Positions 1 through 6,014 are shown, counted from the stretch's first letter. The stretch: DNA of 10,821 nt from Chroococcidiopsidaceae cyanobacterium CP_BM_RX_35 (GCA_019242465.1 JAFAVL010000567.1:1-10821), one strand, 5' to 3'. Numbers and translations are program-made. The notes: a model not told the origin generated them from the sequence alone.

Positions 1-270
1 GCAGGAACGAGAAGGAGAGCAGAGTGCCGTCGTGTGCATGTTGTTGTAACGCAGACCATCGGCAGCGAGGGCATTGATATTAGGGGTGTTGATCGGGCTA
101 CCATAGCAGCCAAGCTGACCAAACCCTACATCATCCAACACGATAAATAGCACATTAGGCGCACCATCTTTCGCACGTCTGGGTTCGGGCCAAGCGGGAG
201 TAGAGACATCTACGGTGCGTCCGATGACACCGGGAAAGCTCGCTCCAGCTTTATATTCGTTCAGTGGCAT
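1..270 (-). CDS. Arylsulfatase, N-terminal part (cut by window start)
   Basis: Partial gene: the first 90 codons are present and the rest lies beyond base 1. Type I sulfatases hydrolyse sulfate esters using a C-alpha-formylglycine made from Cys or Ser in a CxPxR motif. Seen here: the metal-binding strand VLFIVLDDVGFG with the Asp pair at residues 46-47, the N-terminal NTPNINALAADG-type segment at about 61-72, and the maturation motif CSPSR with Cys84 as the residue to be converted. The start at 270 is supported by an AGGAG about 8 bases upstream. There is no clear N-terminal signal peptide in the first 40 residues, so a cytoplasmic location is likely but not proven. It lies downstream of the BASS transporter on the same strand, with a broken FGE fragment between them. 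The family call is secure; the substrate cannot be told. Confidence 0.93.
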   Translation of the reverse strand, partial: MPLNEYKAGASFPGVIGRTVDVSTPAWPEPRRAKDGAPNVLFIVLDDVGFGQLGCYGSPINTPNINALAADGLRYNNMHTTALCSPSRSC

Positions 271-284
271 AATGCTTCTCCTGG

Positions 285-446
285 TTAGATTTTCGTTGTC
301 GGTTGTGCCATTCGAGCTGCTGGACGATAACGCTGGCAATAGCTAGGGGCACACAAGAATGAGCCGCCCTTGACCACTTTGCAAGGAATTTTGACGTTGG
401 TTTTGCGAGAAGAGATTGAGTCATGACAAGGTTTTCAAGAGCAACA
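285..446 (-). pseudogene. Remnant of formylglycine-generating enzyme (sulfatase-modifying factor), C-terminal part
   Basis: The intergenic DNA between transporter and sulfatase translates on the minus strand (434 down to 285) to a 49-residue open piece containing [19 protein letters not shown] followed by [12 protein letters not shown]. This is the highly conserved C-terminal core of FGE/SUMF1. The two Cys of GGSFLCxPSYC correspond to the catalytic pair of the family. Upstream in the same frame the CC...KP segment usual for the family continues, but it is broken by stops at 435-437 and 447-449. The C-terminal end is also lost: after ARMAQP the frame gives TTKI and a stop at 285-287 instead of the usual HLGFRC ending. 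There is no start codon, so it is non-functional. FGE genes commonly sit beside sulfatases, which supports the assignment. Confidence 0.85.
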
Positions 447-459
447 TTAGTTAGGACAC

Positions 460-1299
460 TTACACGGCAACGTTCCAGGTCAGGTAGGCAATGGTCAGTG
501 CACCAGACACCAGTACATAAACTGCGATCGCCGGAGATACAGATAAGTGCGGCAAGTTTAAGATGGCAATGAATAATGCTAGAGCCGCATTGTGAGTAGC
601 GGTTGTCGTGGCTAGAGTCATACGAGTGGACGATTCTCTCCCTCCCAAGAAGTGCCCAATCCAGAGGGAAAGTAGCGCCAATATCCCAATGACGATGAGT
701 GGGAAAAGCCCAATGTGTAAAATAGCGTCTAACTGCTGTGCTAAAACTCCGAGGATAAGAATGCAAAGCAGTACATTGGCAGCCTGACCAATCAGGGTTT
801 GTAGGTTATGGGCAAAATCTGACCAGCAACAACGCACTGTAATACCAACCATCAAAGGTAGGAATTGAGCGACAGCCAGTTGTTGCCCAACATTGAGGGG
901 TGAAATTTGTGCCTCAGGCGGAAAGAATGCTTGCAGAATGCCAATCGTCAGTGGAACAGTGATCACAGCCAATAGAGAAACGGTTGCCTGCAATGCCATT
1001 GCATAACCTTGTGCCTGCTTGTATTTGGGTAGATAAATGGTTAGCGATGTACCAGGGGTGATCGCAATCAGAATCAATCCAGTCTTTATCTCTTGCGATA
1101 GCCGAAACGAAAAAACGACTAGTGCAACCAGCATTGGTACGACAACGATAGTTGCCAAAATAGAACGATTGAGCAATCCCGGTCTTTCCCATAGCATGAG
1201 AATTTGCTCTAGCCGCAGCGTTACCCCTAGAGACAACATCAGCGTGAACAACGTCAACTTAACTAAGTTAGAACAGAGTAATATTGTTGAGTTGTCCAT
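460..1299 (-). CDS. BASS/SLC10-type (bile acid:sodium symporter family) transporter
   Basis: 279-residue polytopic inner-membrane protein with about nine hydrophobic segments (roughly residues 10-28, 43-64, 73-90, 99-120, 142-158, 170-189, 196-217, 228-248, 256-274). Family marks: MLSLGVTL at 21-28, the Pro-Gly loop AITPGTSLTIYL at 79-90 followed by KQAQGYAMALQATVSLLAVITVPL, and ATHNAALALFIAI at 234-246, matching the conserved segment with the Na+-site Asn of this fold. It is slightly shorter than typical members (about 300-330), with a short C-terminus. No good Shine-Dalgarno sequence precedes the ATG at 1299. SLC10 relatives carry organic anions, including sulfated steroids in animals. The sulfatase and FGE remnant just downstream suggest an organosulfate substrate, which is inference. 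A HIP1 octamer lies inside the gene (524-531). Confidence 0.85.
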   Translation of the reverse strand: MDNSTILLCSNLVKLTLFTLMLSLGVTLRLEQILMLWERPGLLNRSILATIVVVPMLVALVVFSFRLSQEIKTGLILIAITPGTSLTIYLPKYKQAQGYAMALQATVSLLAVITVPLTIGILQAFFPPEAQISPLNVGQQLAVAQFLPLMVGITVRCCWSDFAHNLQTLIGQAANVLLCILILGVLAQQLDAILHIGLFPLIVIGILALLSLWIGHFLGGRESSTRMTLATTTATHNAALALFIAILNLPHLSVSPAIAVYVLVSGALTIAYLTWNVAV

Positions 1300-1439
1300 A
1301 GAAAATCATCAATAGTTACACAACTGTATGGCTAGAAATAGGACAAGAATAATGATCGAAGTGAGGAATTGCCTTAGATGAGATCCACTAACATCCTTAT
1401 GACGAGATTCATTAATTAGATACTGGCAGAATCAAACGG

Positions 1440-1479
1440 ATTGAAGTCTGAAGTTAAACGCCTAGTTTGAGAAGTTAAG
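1440..1479 (+). repeat. 40-bp direct repeat, copy A (contains two GAAGTTAA units)
   Basis: Matches 1618-1657 at 39 of 40 positions; the only difference is A or G at the sixth base. The core begins GTCTGAAGTTAAACGCCTAG and ends GAGAAGTTAAG. Inside each copy GAAGTTAA occurs twice, 21 bp apart (1450 and 1471). Confidence 0.9.
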
Positions 1480-1617
1480 TAGAAGATAAGGAATGGGTAG
1501 GGAGTGAAGCATTCGGCAGAAAGATTGTGGGTTGGTTGCAGAGCTTATTACCGAAGGCTTCGTCCCTCACGCCGAGATGGTGACGATGCATAGAAAACAC
1601 ACCCCACGACGTTATAA

Positions 1618-1657
1618 ATTGAGGTCTGAAGTTAAACGCCTAGTTTGAGAAGTTAAG
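1618..1657 (+). repeat. 40-bp direct repeat, copy B
   Basis: Second copy of the repeat at 1440-1479, offset by 178 bp, with GAAGTTAA at 1628 and 1649. Its right edge continues as GAAGTTAAGCAAAATTTAAA, which resembles the shorter units near 3024 and 3064. Confidence 0.9.
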
Positions 1658-1878
1658 CAAAATTTAAAAAATTGGTAGCGATCTTTGTAAAGGACAAAAA
1701 AAATAAAATGAAATTGACAAGCTTTTGGTATAAAGCCTTTAGGAGTACCCGATTATTCTTCATCCTTTAAAAATAGGACTACCAAAAAGTTTTTATGATG
1801 TATTGCTGACTAAACCATAGAGTATTCGATCGCTCTCTAGCAAATCAGAATTATTTTGCGAGTTCTCCAATCATCAGT

Positions 1879-2019
1879 TCATCTTTTTCTACCAAGATAA
1901 TCTTGAATTATCGTCGCAACCCAAATAGTGTTTTGTGGTGATAGCGGAGGTTGAGCAGGCTGGGTATAATCGATCGCCAGATAGTACCGTCCTCTCTCAT
2001 ACACCCGCTGCACAATGAT
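1879..2019 (-). pseudogene. C-terminal stub of a DUF4058 family protein
   Basis: On the minus strand a 46-codon open piece ends at a stop (1879-1881) and reads VQRVYERGRYYLAIDYTQP then AQPPLSPQNTIWVATII. The pattern of a Tyr-rich helix, (I/L)DY, a Pro-rich turn, then a W-containing helix is the usual ending of DUF4058 proteins, which are common and of unknown function in cyanobacteria. A stop at 2020-2022, and another two codons further upstream, closes the frame. The N-terminal 200 or so residues are missing and there is no start codon. The assignment rests on my recollection of the family ending and is less certain than the FGE call. Confidence 0.6.
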
Positions 2020-2151
2020 TTACACTCATGTTCTCAATCGGGGTGATAGAGGAGTACGAAGTCCGCTGCGGTCGCGAGACTAGAAGAGCGGCTGGCTCAA
2101 TCTTGTCCAGAGATTCGACGATAATGAAGTAGCGAGCCTTGGTTACTGCCT

Positions 2152-2970
2152 ATGACGGGTCAACTGCTGAATACTGAAGAAATCGTCACTGAGCTAGACA
2201 TTAGCCATTTGACGATCGAGGACGATACGCCTGTGGACAACCTGCAATCTGAAAAACAGCAACGGCTGTTAGTCGAACCGCTCTACAGTTCTAAACCGAT
2301 TGAGTCGCCGTTTCTGGCAGCAGCGAATGTCGGACTGTTCTACAAACTGAAGAGCGATCCAGTCGTGCCCGATATGATGCTGAGTTTGGGCGTGCAGTGT
2401 GCAGACGACTTTTCGCAAAAACAAAACCGCTCCTACTTTGTGTGGGAATTTGGCAAGCTGCCAGAGGTGTGCATCGAGATTGTCTCGAATCAGGAAGGTG
2501 ACGAACTCACGCTGAGTCGAAAGTCCCAGCAGAAGGGAAAGACGATCGTTAAGAAAGACCTGTATGCTCAAATCCGTGTTCCCTACTACGTCGTGTTTGA
2601 TCCGCTACAACAGATTCAGGGTGAGAACGACATGAACGGAGCGCTGTTGCGGGTCTGGTCGAATTTTGCAGGGCAATGTACTGAGATCACTGCTTCTGAG
2701 GGAATGAGCGCGATCGGGCAGTCGGTGTGGTTAGAAGCAGTGGGGTTAGGACTGACGCTGTGGTCGGGGCAGTTCGAGGAAGACATCACGCGACTGTGGC
2801 TGCGGTGGTGCGATCGTAACGGGAATGTGATTTCCACTGGTGCAGAACGGGCAAGCATGGCTGAAGAGCGGGCAGACGGAGCAGAAGAACGAGCAGAGGA
2901 GGCAGAGCAAAAAGCCCAGAGACTTGCTGAACGATTACGAGCGATGGGAATCGATCCAGACGAAATCTAG
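2152..2970 (+). CDS. Uma2/DUF820 family PD-(D/E)xK nuclease-like protein
   Basis: 272 residues. The core has the restriction-endonuclease-like fold marks of the family: VVPDMMLSLGV with Asp74, an LPEVCIEIVS strand with Glu109 and Val111, a Lys-rich stretch around 124-135, then DLYAQIRVPYYVVFDP at 136-151. The C-terminus (about 230-265) is a charged coiled-coil of AEERA-type repeats ending RLRAMGIDPDEI, a common tail in cyanobacterial members. The N-terminus (1-45) is acidic and variable. The ATG at 2152 is the first start after a stop at 2125-2127; no clear Shine-Dalgarno sequence precedes it. Such genes occur in many copies per cyanobacterial genome, often among mobile DNA, and nuclease activity has not generally been shown. 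It appears intact although its neighbours on both sides are gene stubs. Confidence 0.88.
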   Translation: MTGQLLNTEEIVTELDISHLTIEDDTPVDNLQSEKQQRLLVEPLYSSKPIESPFLAAANVGLFYKLKSDPVVPDMMLSLGVQCADDFSQKQNRSYFVWEFGKLPEVCIEIVSNQEGDELTLSRKSQQKGKTIVKKDLYAQIRVPYYVVFDPLQQIQGENDMNGALLRVWSNFAGQCTEITASEGMSAIGQSVWLEAVGLGLTLWSGQFEEDITRLWLRWCDRNGNVISTGAERASMAEERADGAEERAEEAEQKAQRLAERLRAMGIDPDEI

Positions 2971-3023
2971 TGTTGGGCTGAAAATGGGAGCGAACTTTCT
3001 GTTCAGTAAAGCTGCTATTGCTC

Positions 3024-3041
3024 GAAGTTAAGCAAAAGTTA
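3024..3041 (+). repeat. Short repeat GAAGTTAAGCAAAAGTTA, copy C
   Basis: Perfect 18-bp copy of the unit at 3064-3081, 40 bp apart. It begins 54 bases after the Uma2 stop. It belongs to the same GAAGTTAA family as the repeats at 1440-1479 and 1618-1657. Confidence 0.85.
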
Positions 3042-3063
3042 AACGTGAAGTGACTATTCTATT

Positions 3064-3081
3064 GAAGTTAAGCAAAAGTTA
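3064..3081 (+). repeat. Short repeat GAAGTTAAGCAAAAGTTA, copy D
   Basis: Perfect copy of 3024-3041. On the minus strand it supplies the stop codon (3068-3070) and the last residues of the BASS stub, so its edge coincides with the break in that gene. Confidence 0.85.
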
Positions 3082-3277
3082 GGTCAATCAAGGACAGTAC
3101 GACTAGACCAAACATAATAACGAAGCCCAGTAGCGGCACTAGAATGAAATTCGCCAGGACAGAAAGCCATACCAAGCGACGATCATTCCGGAGCGTTGCT
3201 AAAATTTGACCATGAATCGTCTCCATCCCAATCGAAAGCATAAACGCGACCAGGAATAGTAAGGTCGGGACAGTGAT
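3068..3277 (-). pseudogene. N-terminal stub of a second BASS/SLC10-type transporter
   Basis: The minus strand is open for 69 codons and reads ITVPTLLFLVAFMLSIGMET, then a basic NDRRLVW loop and LSVLANFILVPLLGFVIMFG. This matches the first two or three membrane segments of BASS proteins and lines up with the intact gene at 460-1299 (MLSLGVTL against MLSIGMET; ATIVVVPMLVAL against ANFILVPLLGFV). The sequences are diverged, so it is a paralogue rather than a recent duplicate. There is a stop at 3278-3280 where the beginning should be, and the only ATG in frame (3241) is inside the first membrane segment. The frame terminates within repeat copy D, giving LTFA-stop. About three quarters of the protein is missing, so it is non-functional. 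Confidence 0.75.
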
Positions 3278-3281
3278 TTAA

Positions 3282-3806
3282 GTTGGCAAGTCAGTCCTCC
3301 CAGTTTTTGTCCAAAATCCTAGACTAGGTAGAGATTAGCATGAGAAACAAGGCTCACAATCAGTCAAGAATTAAGCCGTTGAAAATAACGTTTGAAAACT
3401 GTTTAGAACCTAAATGCTGGAAGCACAAAAACAGCTATACCAAATTTCATAGTACAGTTTTATGCCTGGTTAGTGTAACAAAGGTGAACTATCAACCTTT
3501 TTGGATCTGCTTTTCTGTTAGTGGCAACTTACAGCCTTGCAACCTTACTAAAACCACTGTATCAAGCCCGGTCGAGATGCAGTTTGGGAAAAACATGATC
3601 GTTGAGTGATTAACACGATCATTTAGTCGATTTATGATCATATTAATCGGGTTAGGTCGATGACGCACATTGACAAGGGCGCTAATTCTTCGGCAATTTC
3701 AGACAACAGCTAAGTGACAAAGTCAAAAGTACAATGCGCAACAAGTTAACTTAGAAGCTATCTCAAAATGGAGAAGCTAGAACTTGAAAAGAGTTGAATG
3801 AAAAAA
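3282..3806. other. AT-rich spacer before the IS, no gene supported
   Basis: About 520 bp. An 89-codon plus-strand open frame (3340-3609) has no family features I recognise and a composition that looks like chance. The only structured part is a group of three GATC-centred motifs at 3595-3642, listed separately. At 3758-3767 the sequence CTATCTCAAA may mark the downstream end of the insertion sequence. Confidence 0.5.
3595..3642. promoter_or_regulatory. Operator-like array of three GATC-centred palindromic motifs
   Basis: ATGATCGT (3595-3602) and ACGATCAT (3615-3622) form an 8-bp inverted repeat, followed by the perfect 10-bp palindrome TATGATCATA (3633-3642). The GATC cores are 20 and 19 bp apart, about two helical turns. 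This could be a protein-binding array or chance in AT-rich DNA. No promoter or target gene is evident. Confidence 0.25.
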
Positions 3807-4643
3807 TTAGTTTGGGTTGGATAAGCGCCAGTAACGACGATACCAAAGTAATGCACAAGCTAATTTGATCATGCCGAGATAGTTACAAGCTTTCTTGTCA
3901 TAGCGCACGAGAATTGCTCTGCACTTTGAGAGCCAACTGATTGTCCGTTCTATAACCCAACGTCTTGCAGGATAGCGTTTTTGCTGTTGGTTATCTAACT
4001 TTTCTTCCCCAATGCGACGAATATGCGGAATGTAGTGGTGCTTGTCAACGGCATCTCGACCTGTGGGATTATCGTAGCCCTTATCTAAACACAAATGTTG
4101 TTCAATGTCTTGTGGCTTTGGGCGTTTCACAATGATTGCGTCTAGTGTTGCTTCGAGCAATTTACAATCATGGATGTTTGCGCCACCGATAACGGCTGCT
4201 AATGGTTCACCATCTGCTTCGACCAACACACTTCGCTTGGTTCCGGGCTTGACTCGGTCAGTTGGATTTGGACCTGTTTTGTCTCCGCCGAATCGAGCTT
4301 TACCCATTGCTGCATCTGCGCTTTGCCATTGCCAATCAACTCCACCCAGGTCGTCACACTCTTCAATCAAGATTGCCCAAAAATCGTTCAAGACCCCATT
4401 CTGCTCCCAGCGTTGGAACGTGCGATGAACAGAACTATCATCAGGAAACTCAGCAGGTAATTGGTTCCATTGACAACCACTACGAAGTCGAAAAATAATG
4501 GCATCCAGGGCTTCCCGAGCATCAATGCGCTTCCGACCCATTCGCTTGGGTGGATCATATTCATCGAGTACTAGCTTGAGTTGCTGCCAAAGCTTATCTG
4601 GAATTCGCCAAATCGTCTTTAATGTTTGTTGTTCTTGAGCCAT
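3807..4643 (-). CDS. IS5-family DDE transposase
   Basis: 278 residues in one frame, full length for the group. The N-terminal part (14-90) is the usual DNA-binding region with WRIPDKLW, then RLRSGCQWNQLPAEFP and SVHRTFQRWEQNG. The catalytic DDE triad is visible: Asp110 in WQSADAAMGKA, Asp187 in CLDKGYDNP, and Glu232 in RRWVIERTISWLSKCRA (the YREK-like signature region). All three are intact and there is no frameshift, so it could be active. Terminal inverted repeats could not be matched on both sides: CTATCTCAAA at 3758-3767 is a candidate for one end, but no clear partner lies in 4644-4813. The gene sits among truncated genes, consistent with a role in their decay. Confidence 0.92.
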   Translation of the reverse strand: MAQEQQTLKTIWRIPDKLWQQLKLVLDEYDPPKRMGRKRIDAREALDAIIFRLRSGCQWNQLPAEFPDDSSVHRTFQRWEQNGVLNDFWAILIEECDDLGGVDWQWQSADAAMGKARFGGDKTGPNPTDRVKPGTKRSVLVEADGEPLAAVIGGANIHDCKLLEATLDAIIVKRPKPQDIEQHLCLDKGYDNPTGRDAVDKHHYIPHIRRIGEEKLDNQQQKRYPARRWVIERTISWLSKCRAILVRYDKKACNYLGMIKLACALLWYRRYWRLSNPN

Positions 4644-4813
4644 GACAAAATAAGCTATAATTCAAATTCCGAGCAGTATGTCTAAAGAGTGTTATGCACT
4701 TTTGTAGAACTCAATTTAGCAAAAGAGTTTAACCCTTGTTGATATTTTCAACGCATGGCTAAAGATGGCTCAGAAAGCAAAGCATTCACCAAGCTCATAA
4801 CACTCTCTAGATG
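4644..4813. other. Spacer between transposase and methionine aminopeptidase
   Basis: 170 bp without a gene. It contains an imperfect 16-bp inverted repeat (4681-4696 and 4796-4811, listed separately) and a small GTTGA/TCAAC hairpin at about 4738-4752. No T-tract terminator follows the aminopeptidase stop on the minus strand. Confidence 0.5.
4681..4811. repeat. Inverted repeat pair, 16 bp, possible small mobile-element remnant
   Basis: TCTAAAGAGTGTTATG (4681-4696) and CATAACACTCTCTAGA (4796-4811) are inverted copies with one mismatch, enclosing 99 bp. Length and spacing would fit a miniature transposable element or the ends of a decayed one. I see no clear target duplication. Confidence 0.4.
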
Positions 4814-5635
4814 TTAGGCAAGCGTCAAGATTTCTACACCTTTCTCGGTTACAGCAACCGTGTGTTCAAACTGAGCAGAAAGTTTGTTGTCTTTTGTCAT
4901 GACCGTCCATCCATCCGCTAGGAACTTGAGATGATGCGTTTCTGCATTGAGCATTGGTTCGACGGTGAACACCATCCCCGGACGCAACTTTAAACCCGTG
5001 CCTCGTTTTCCATAATGAGGAATTTCAGGTTCTGTATGAAATTGCCGACCCACGCCGTGCCCAACCATGTCTCGCACAACTGAAAATCCATTTGCTTCTG
5101 CGTATTCCTGAATGGCAGCACCAATGTCACCGATTCTTGCGCCGGGTTTGATTTGGGCAATTCCCTGCATCATACTTTCTTGAGTAACCTCGACTAATTT
5201 TCGTGCTGCTGCGGATGGGTTGCCCACTAAAAATGTTCTTGATGTATCTCCGTGATAGCCATCGAGAATTGGGGTCACATCAATGTTGATGATGTCCCCG
5301 TCTCTAAGAATTTGTTTGGTATTGGGAATTCCGTGACAAACAACCTCATTAACACTGGTGCAAATCCAACCTGGGTAAGGGGGATGACCTGGCGGTGCAT
5401 AGCCGAGCGTAGCACTAATTGCGCCATTGACTTGCATCCAACGTGCTGCTTCCCGATCAAGCGCTTGCGTGCTAATTCCAGGTTGTACCATTGGTTCAAG
5501 ATGCTCAAGGAGTTTTGCGGCAAGTTGTCCAACCTGTCGCATCTTGTCTAACTCTCTAGCAGAAAGCAATACGATGCCTCGATTGGCGGGGCGTGGAAAA
5601 TTTCCGGTGAGCGAAAGCAAATTTTGATGGTTCAT
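4814..5635 (-). CDS. map: Type I methionine aminopeptidase
   Basis: Removes the initiator Met from nascent proteins in the cytoplasm. From the chosen ATG at 5635 the protein has 273 residues. The five metal ligands are present: Asp119 and Asp130 (INIDVTPILDGYHGDTSRTF), His193 (MVGHGVGRQFHTEPE), Glu226 (MVFTVEPML) and Glu257 (QFEHTVAVTEKG). The substrate-site His101 (VVCHGIP) and His200 are also present. The 20-residue N-terminal lead matches cyanobacterial forms better than a longer frame from 5689, which would add 18 residues translated from a palindromic leader; AGGAAAAG lies about 13 bases before the chosen start. There is no zinc-finger N-terminal extension. Cyanobacteria often carry several map paralogues, so this need not be the essential one, but no residue is missing. 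Confidence 0.95.
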   Translation of the reverse strand: MNHQNLLSLTGNFPRPANRGIVLLSARELDKMRQVGQLAAKLLEHLEPMVQPGISTQALDREAARWMQVNGAISATLGYAPPGHPPYPGWICTSVNEVVCHGIPNTKQILRDGDIINIDVTPILDGYHGDTSRTFLVGNPSAAARKLVEVTQESMMQGIAQIKPGARIGDIGAAIQEYAEANGFSVVRDMVGHGVGRQFHTEPEIPHYGKRGTGLKLRPGMVFTVEPMLNAETHHLKFLADGWTVMTKDNKLSAQFEHTVAVTEKGVEILTLA

Positions 5636-5656
5636 CTCTGAAGTTCTTTTCCTACT

Positions 5657-5698
5657 GCTATGCCATGCTAGCACAGCATAGCCTAGCACAACACAGGC
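5657..5698 (-). promoter_or_regulatory. Palindromic leader upstream of map with two overlapping hairpins
   Basis: On the minus strand two stems share bases. TAGCCT pairs with AGGCTA (5693-5698 with 5677-5682), and GCTATGC pairs with GCATAGC (5676-5682 with 5657-5663) around a TGCTAGCA palindrome. Because both use the middle segment they cannot form together. They lie 22-63 bases upstream of the chosen start. The structure may be an operator or an mRNA switch; this is inference from the sequence only. Confidence 0.35.
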
Positions 5699-5750
5699 TA
5701 GACTATTGGTTGTACGCTAAAAGTAAGAAGTTGTAGAAGTAGAACTCCCA

Positions 5751-5903
5751 ATGGGCGGCAAAACAGAGTTAGATCGAGTCGTTGCCTACATTCCTCCTGA
5801 ATGGAAAAAAGAGTTAGAAGCATGGGCAGAGGCAGATGAACGATCAGTCTCTTGGCTGGTTGCAAAATTGATTGATAAGGCATTGCAAGAGCGCCAAAAG
5901 TAG
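5751..5903 (+). CDS. Small ribbon-helix-helix (CopG/Arc-like) protein
   Basis: 50 codons, reading MGGKTELDRVVAYIPPEWKK then ELEAWAEADERSVSWLVAKL and a basic tail. It has the ribbon-helix-helix pattern: a short beta strand RVVAYIP that would form the DNA-binding ribbon, helix A (PEWKKELEAWAEADE), a turn with RSVSW, and helix B (SWLVAKLIDKALQER). This fits small cyanobacterial CopG-like regulators. It is divergent from map across about 115 bp and ends 196 bp before the tRNA fragment. No toxin gene or toxin remnant is visible beside it, so it may be an orphan antitoxin or a stand-alone repressor. The start codon has only a weak AG-rich stretch upstream. It is shorter than a usual ORF cutoff and easily missed. 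Confidence 0.75.
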   Translation: MGGKTELDRVVAYIPPEWKKELEAWAEADERSVSWLVAKLIDKALQERQK

Positions 5904-5957
5904 CAGAGCCGTTCAGATGCAGTCAATACACGTTAAAAACAGCGTTCTTTTCCATAT

Positions 5958-6014
5958 CACTATCTCATCGCAGATTCTCTAACAGTGATGCTTCAGAACA
6001 TATTTGAGATAGTG
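5958..6014. repeat. 10-bp perfect inverted repeat CACTATCTCA / TGAGATAGTG
   Basis: Arms at 5958-5967 and 6005-6014 enclose 37 bp. The right arm read inward on the minus strand gives CTATCTCAAA, identical to 3758-3767 beside the IS5-family transposase. It may be a very short non-autonomous relic with related ends. There is no T tract, so a terminator role is unlikely. Confidence 0.4.

Larger units (their letters stand above)
1300..1878. other. Intergenic stretch with repeats, no recognisable gene
   Basis: AT-rich DNA upstream of the BASS gene. Apart from the two copies of the 40-bp repeat listed separately, I see no convincing coding sequence on either strand. A TTGACA at 1714-1719 has no properly spaced -10 element. 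The centre (about 1550-1590) has a short CGAAGGCTTCG near-palindrome and is somewhat richer in G+C. The BASS promoter, if local, must lie in about 1300-1440, but I cannot place it. Confidence 0.5.

Noticed and set aside
251..766. 171-codon minus-strand open frame overlapping the BASS gene end and the sulfatase start
   Set aside because: It is in a different frame from the transporter, the FGE remnant and the sulfatase, and its sequence shows no family features; it is a shadow frame.
1440..1657. CRISPR-like array from the 40-bp repeats
   Set aside because: Only two copies, separated by 138 bp, with no spacer series and no cas genes.
1714..1742. TTGACA followed by TATAAA as a promoter
   Set aside because: Spacing between the two hexamers is only 9 bases; at 17 bases there is no -10 match, and no gene start follows for 400 bp.
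3340..3609. 89-codon plus-strand open frame
   Set aside because: No recognisable domain, composition like random AT-rich DNA, surrounded by decayed sequence; nothing supports expression.
5636..5689. Longer N-terminus for methionine aminopeptidase
   Set aside because: The extra 18 residues are translated from the palindromic leader and do not resemble the family; the ATG at 5635 gives a normal-length protein.
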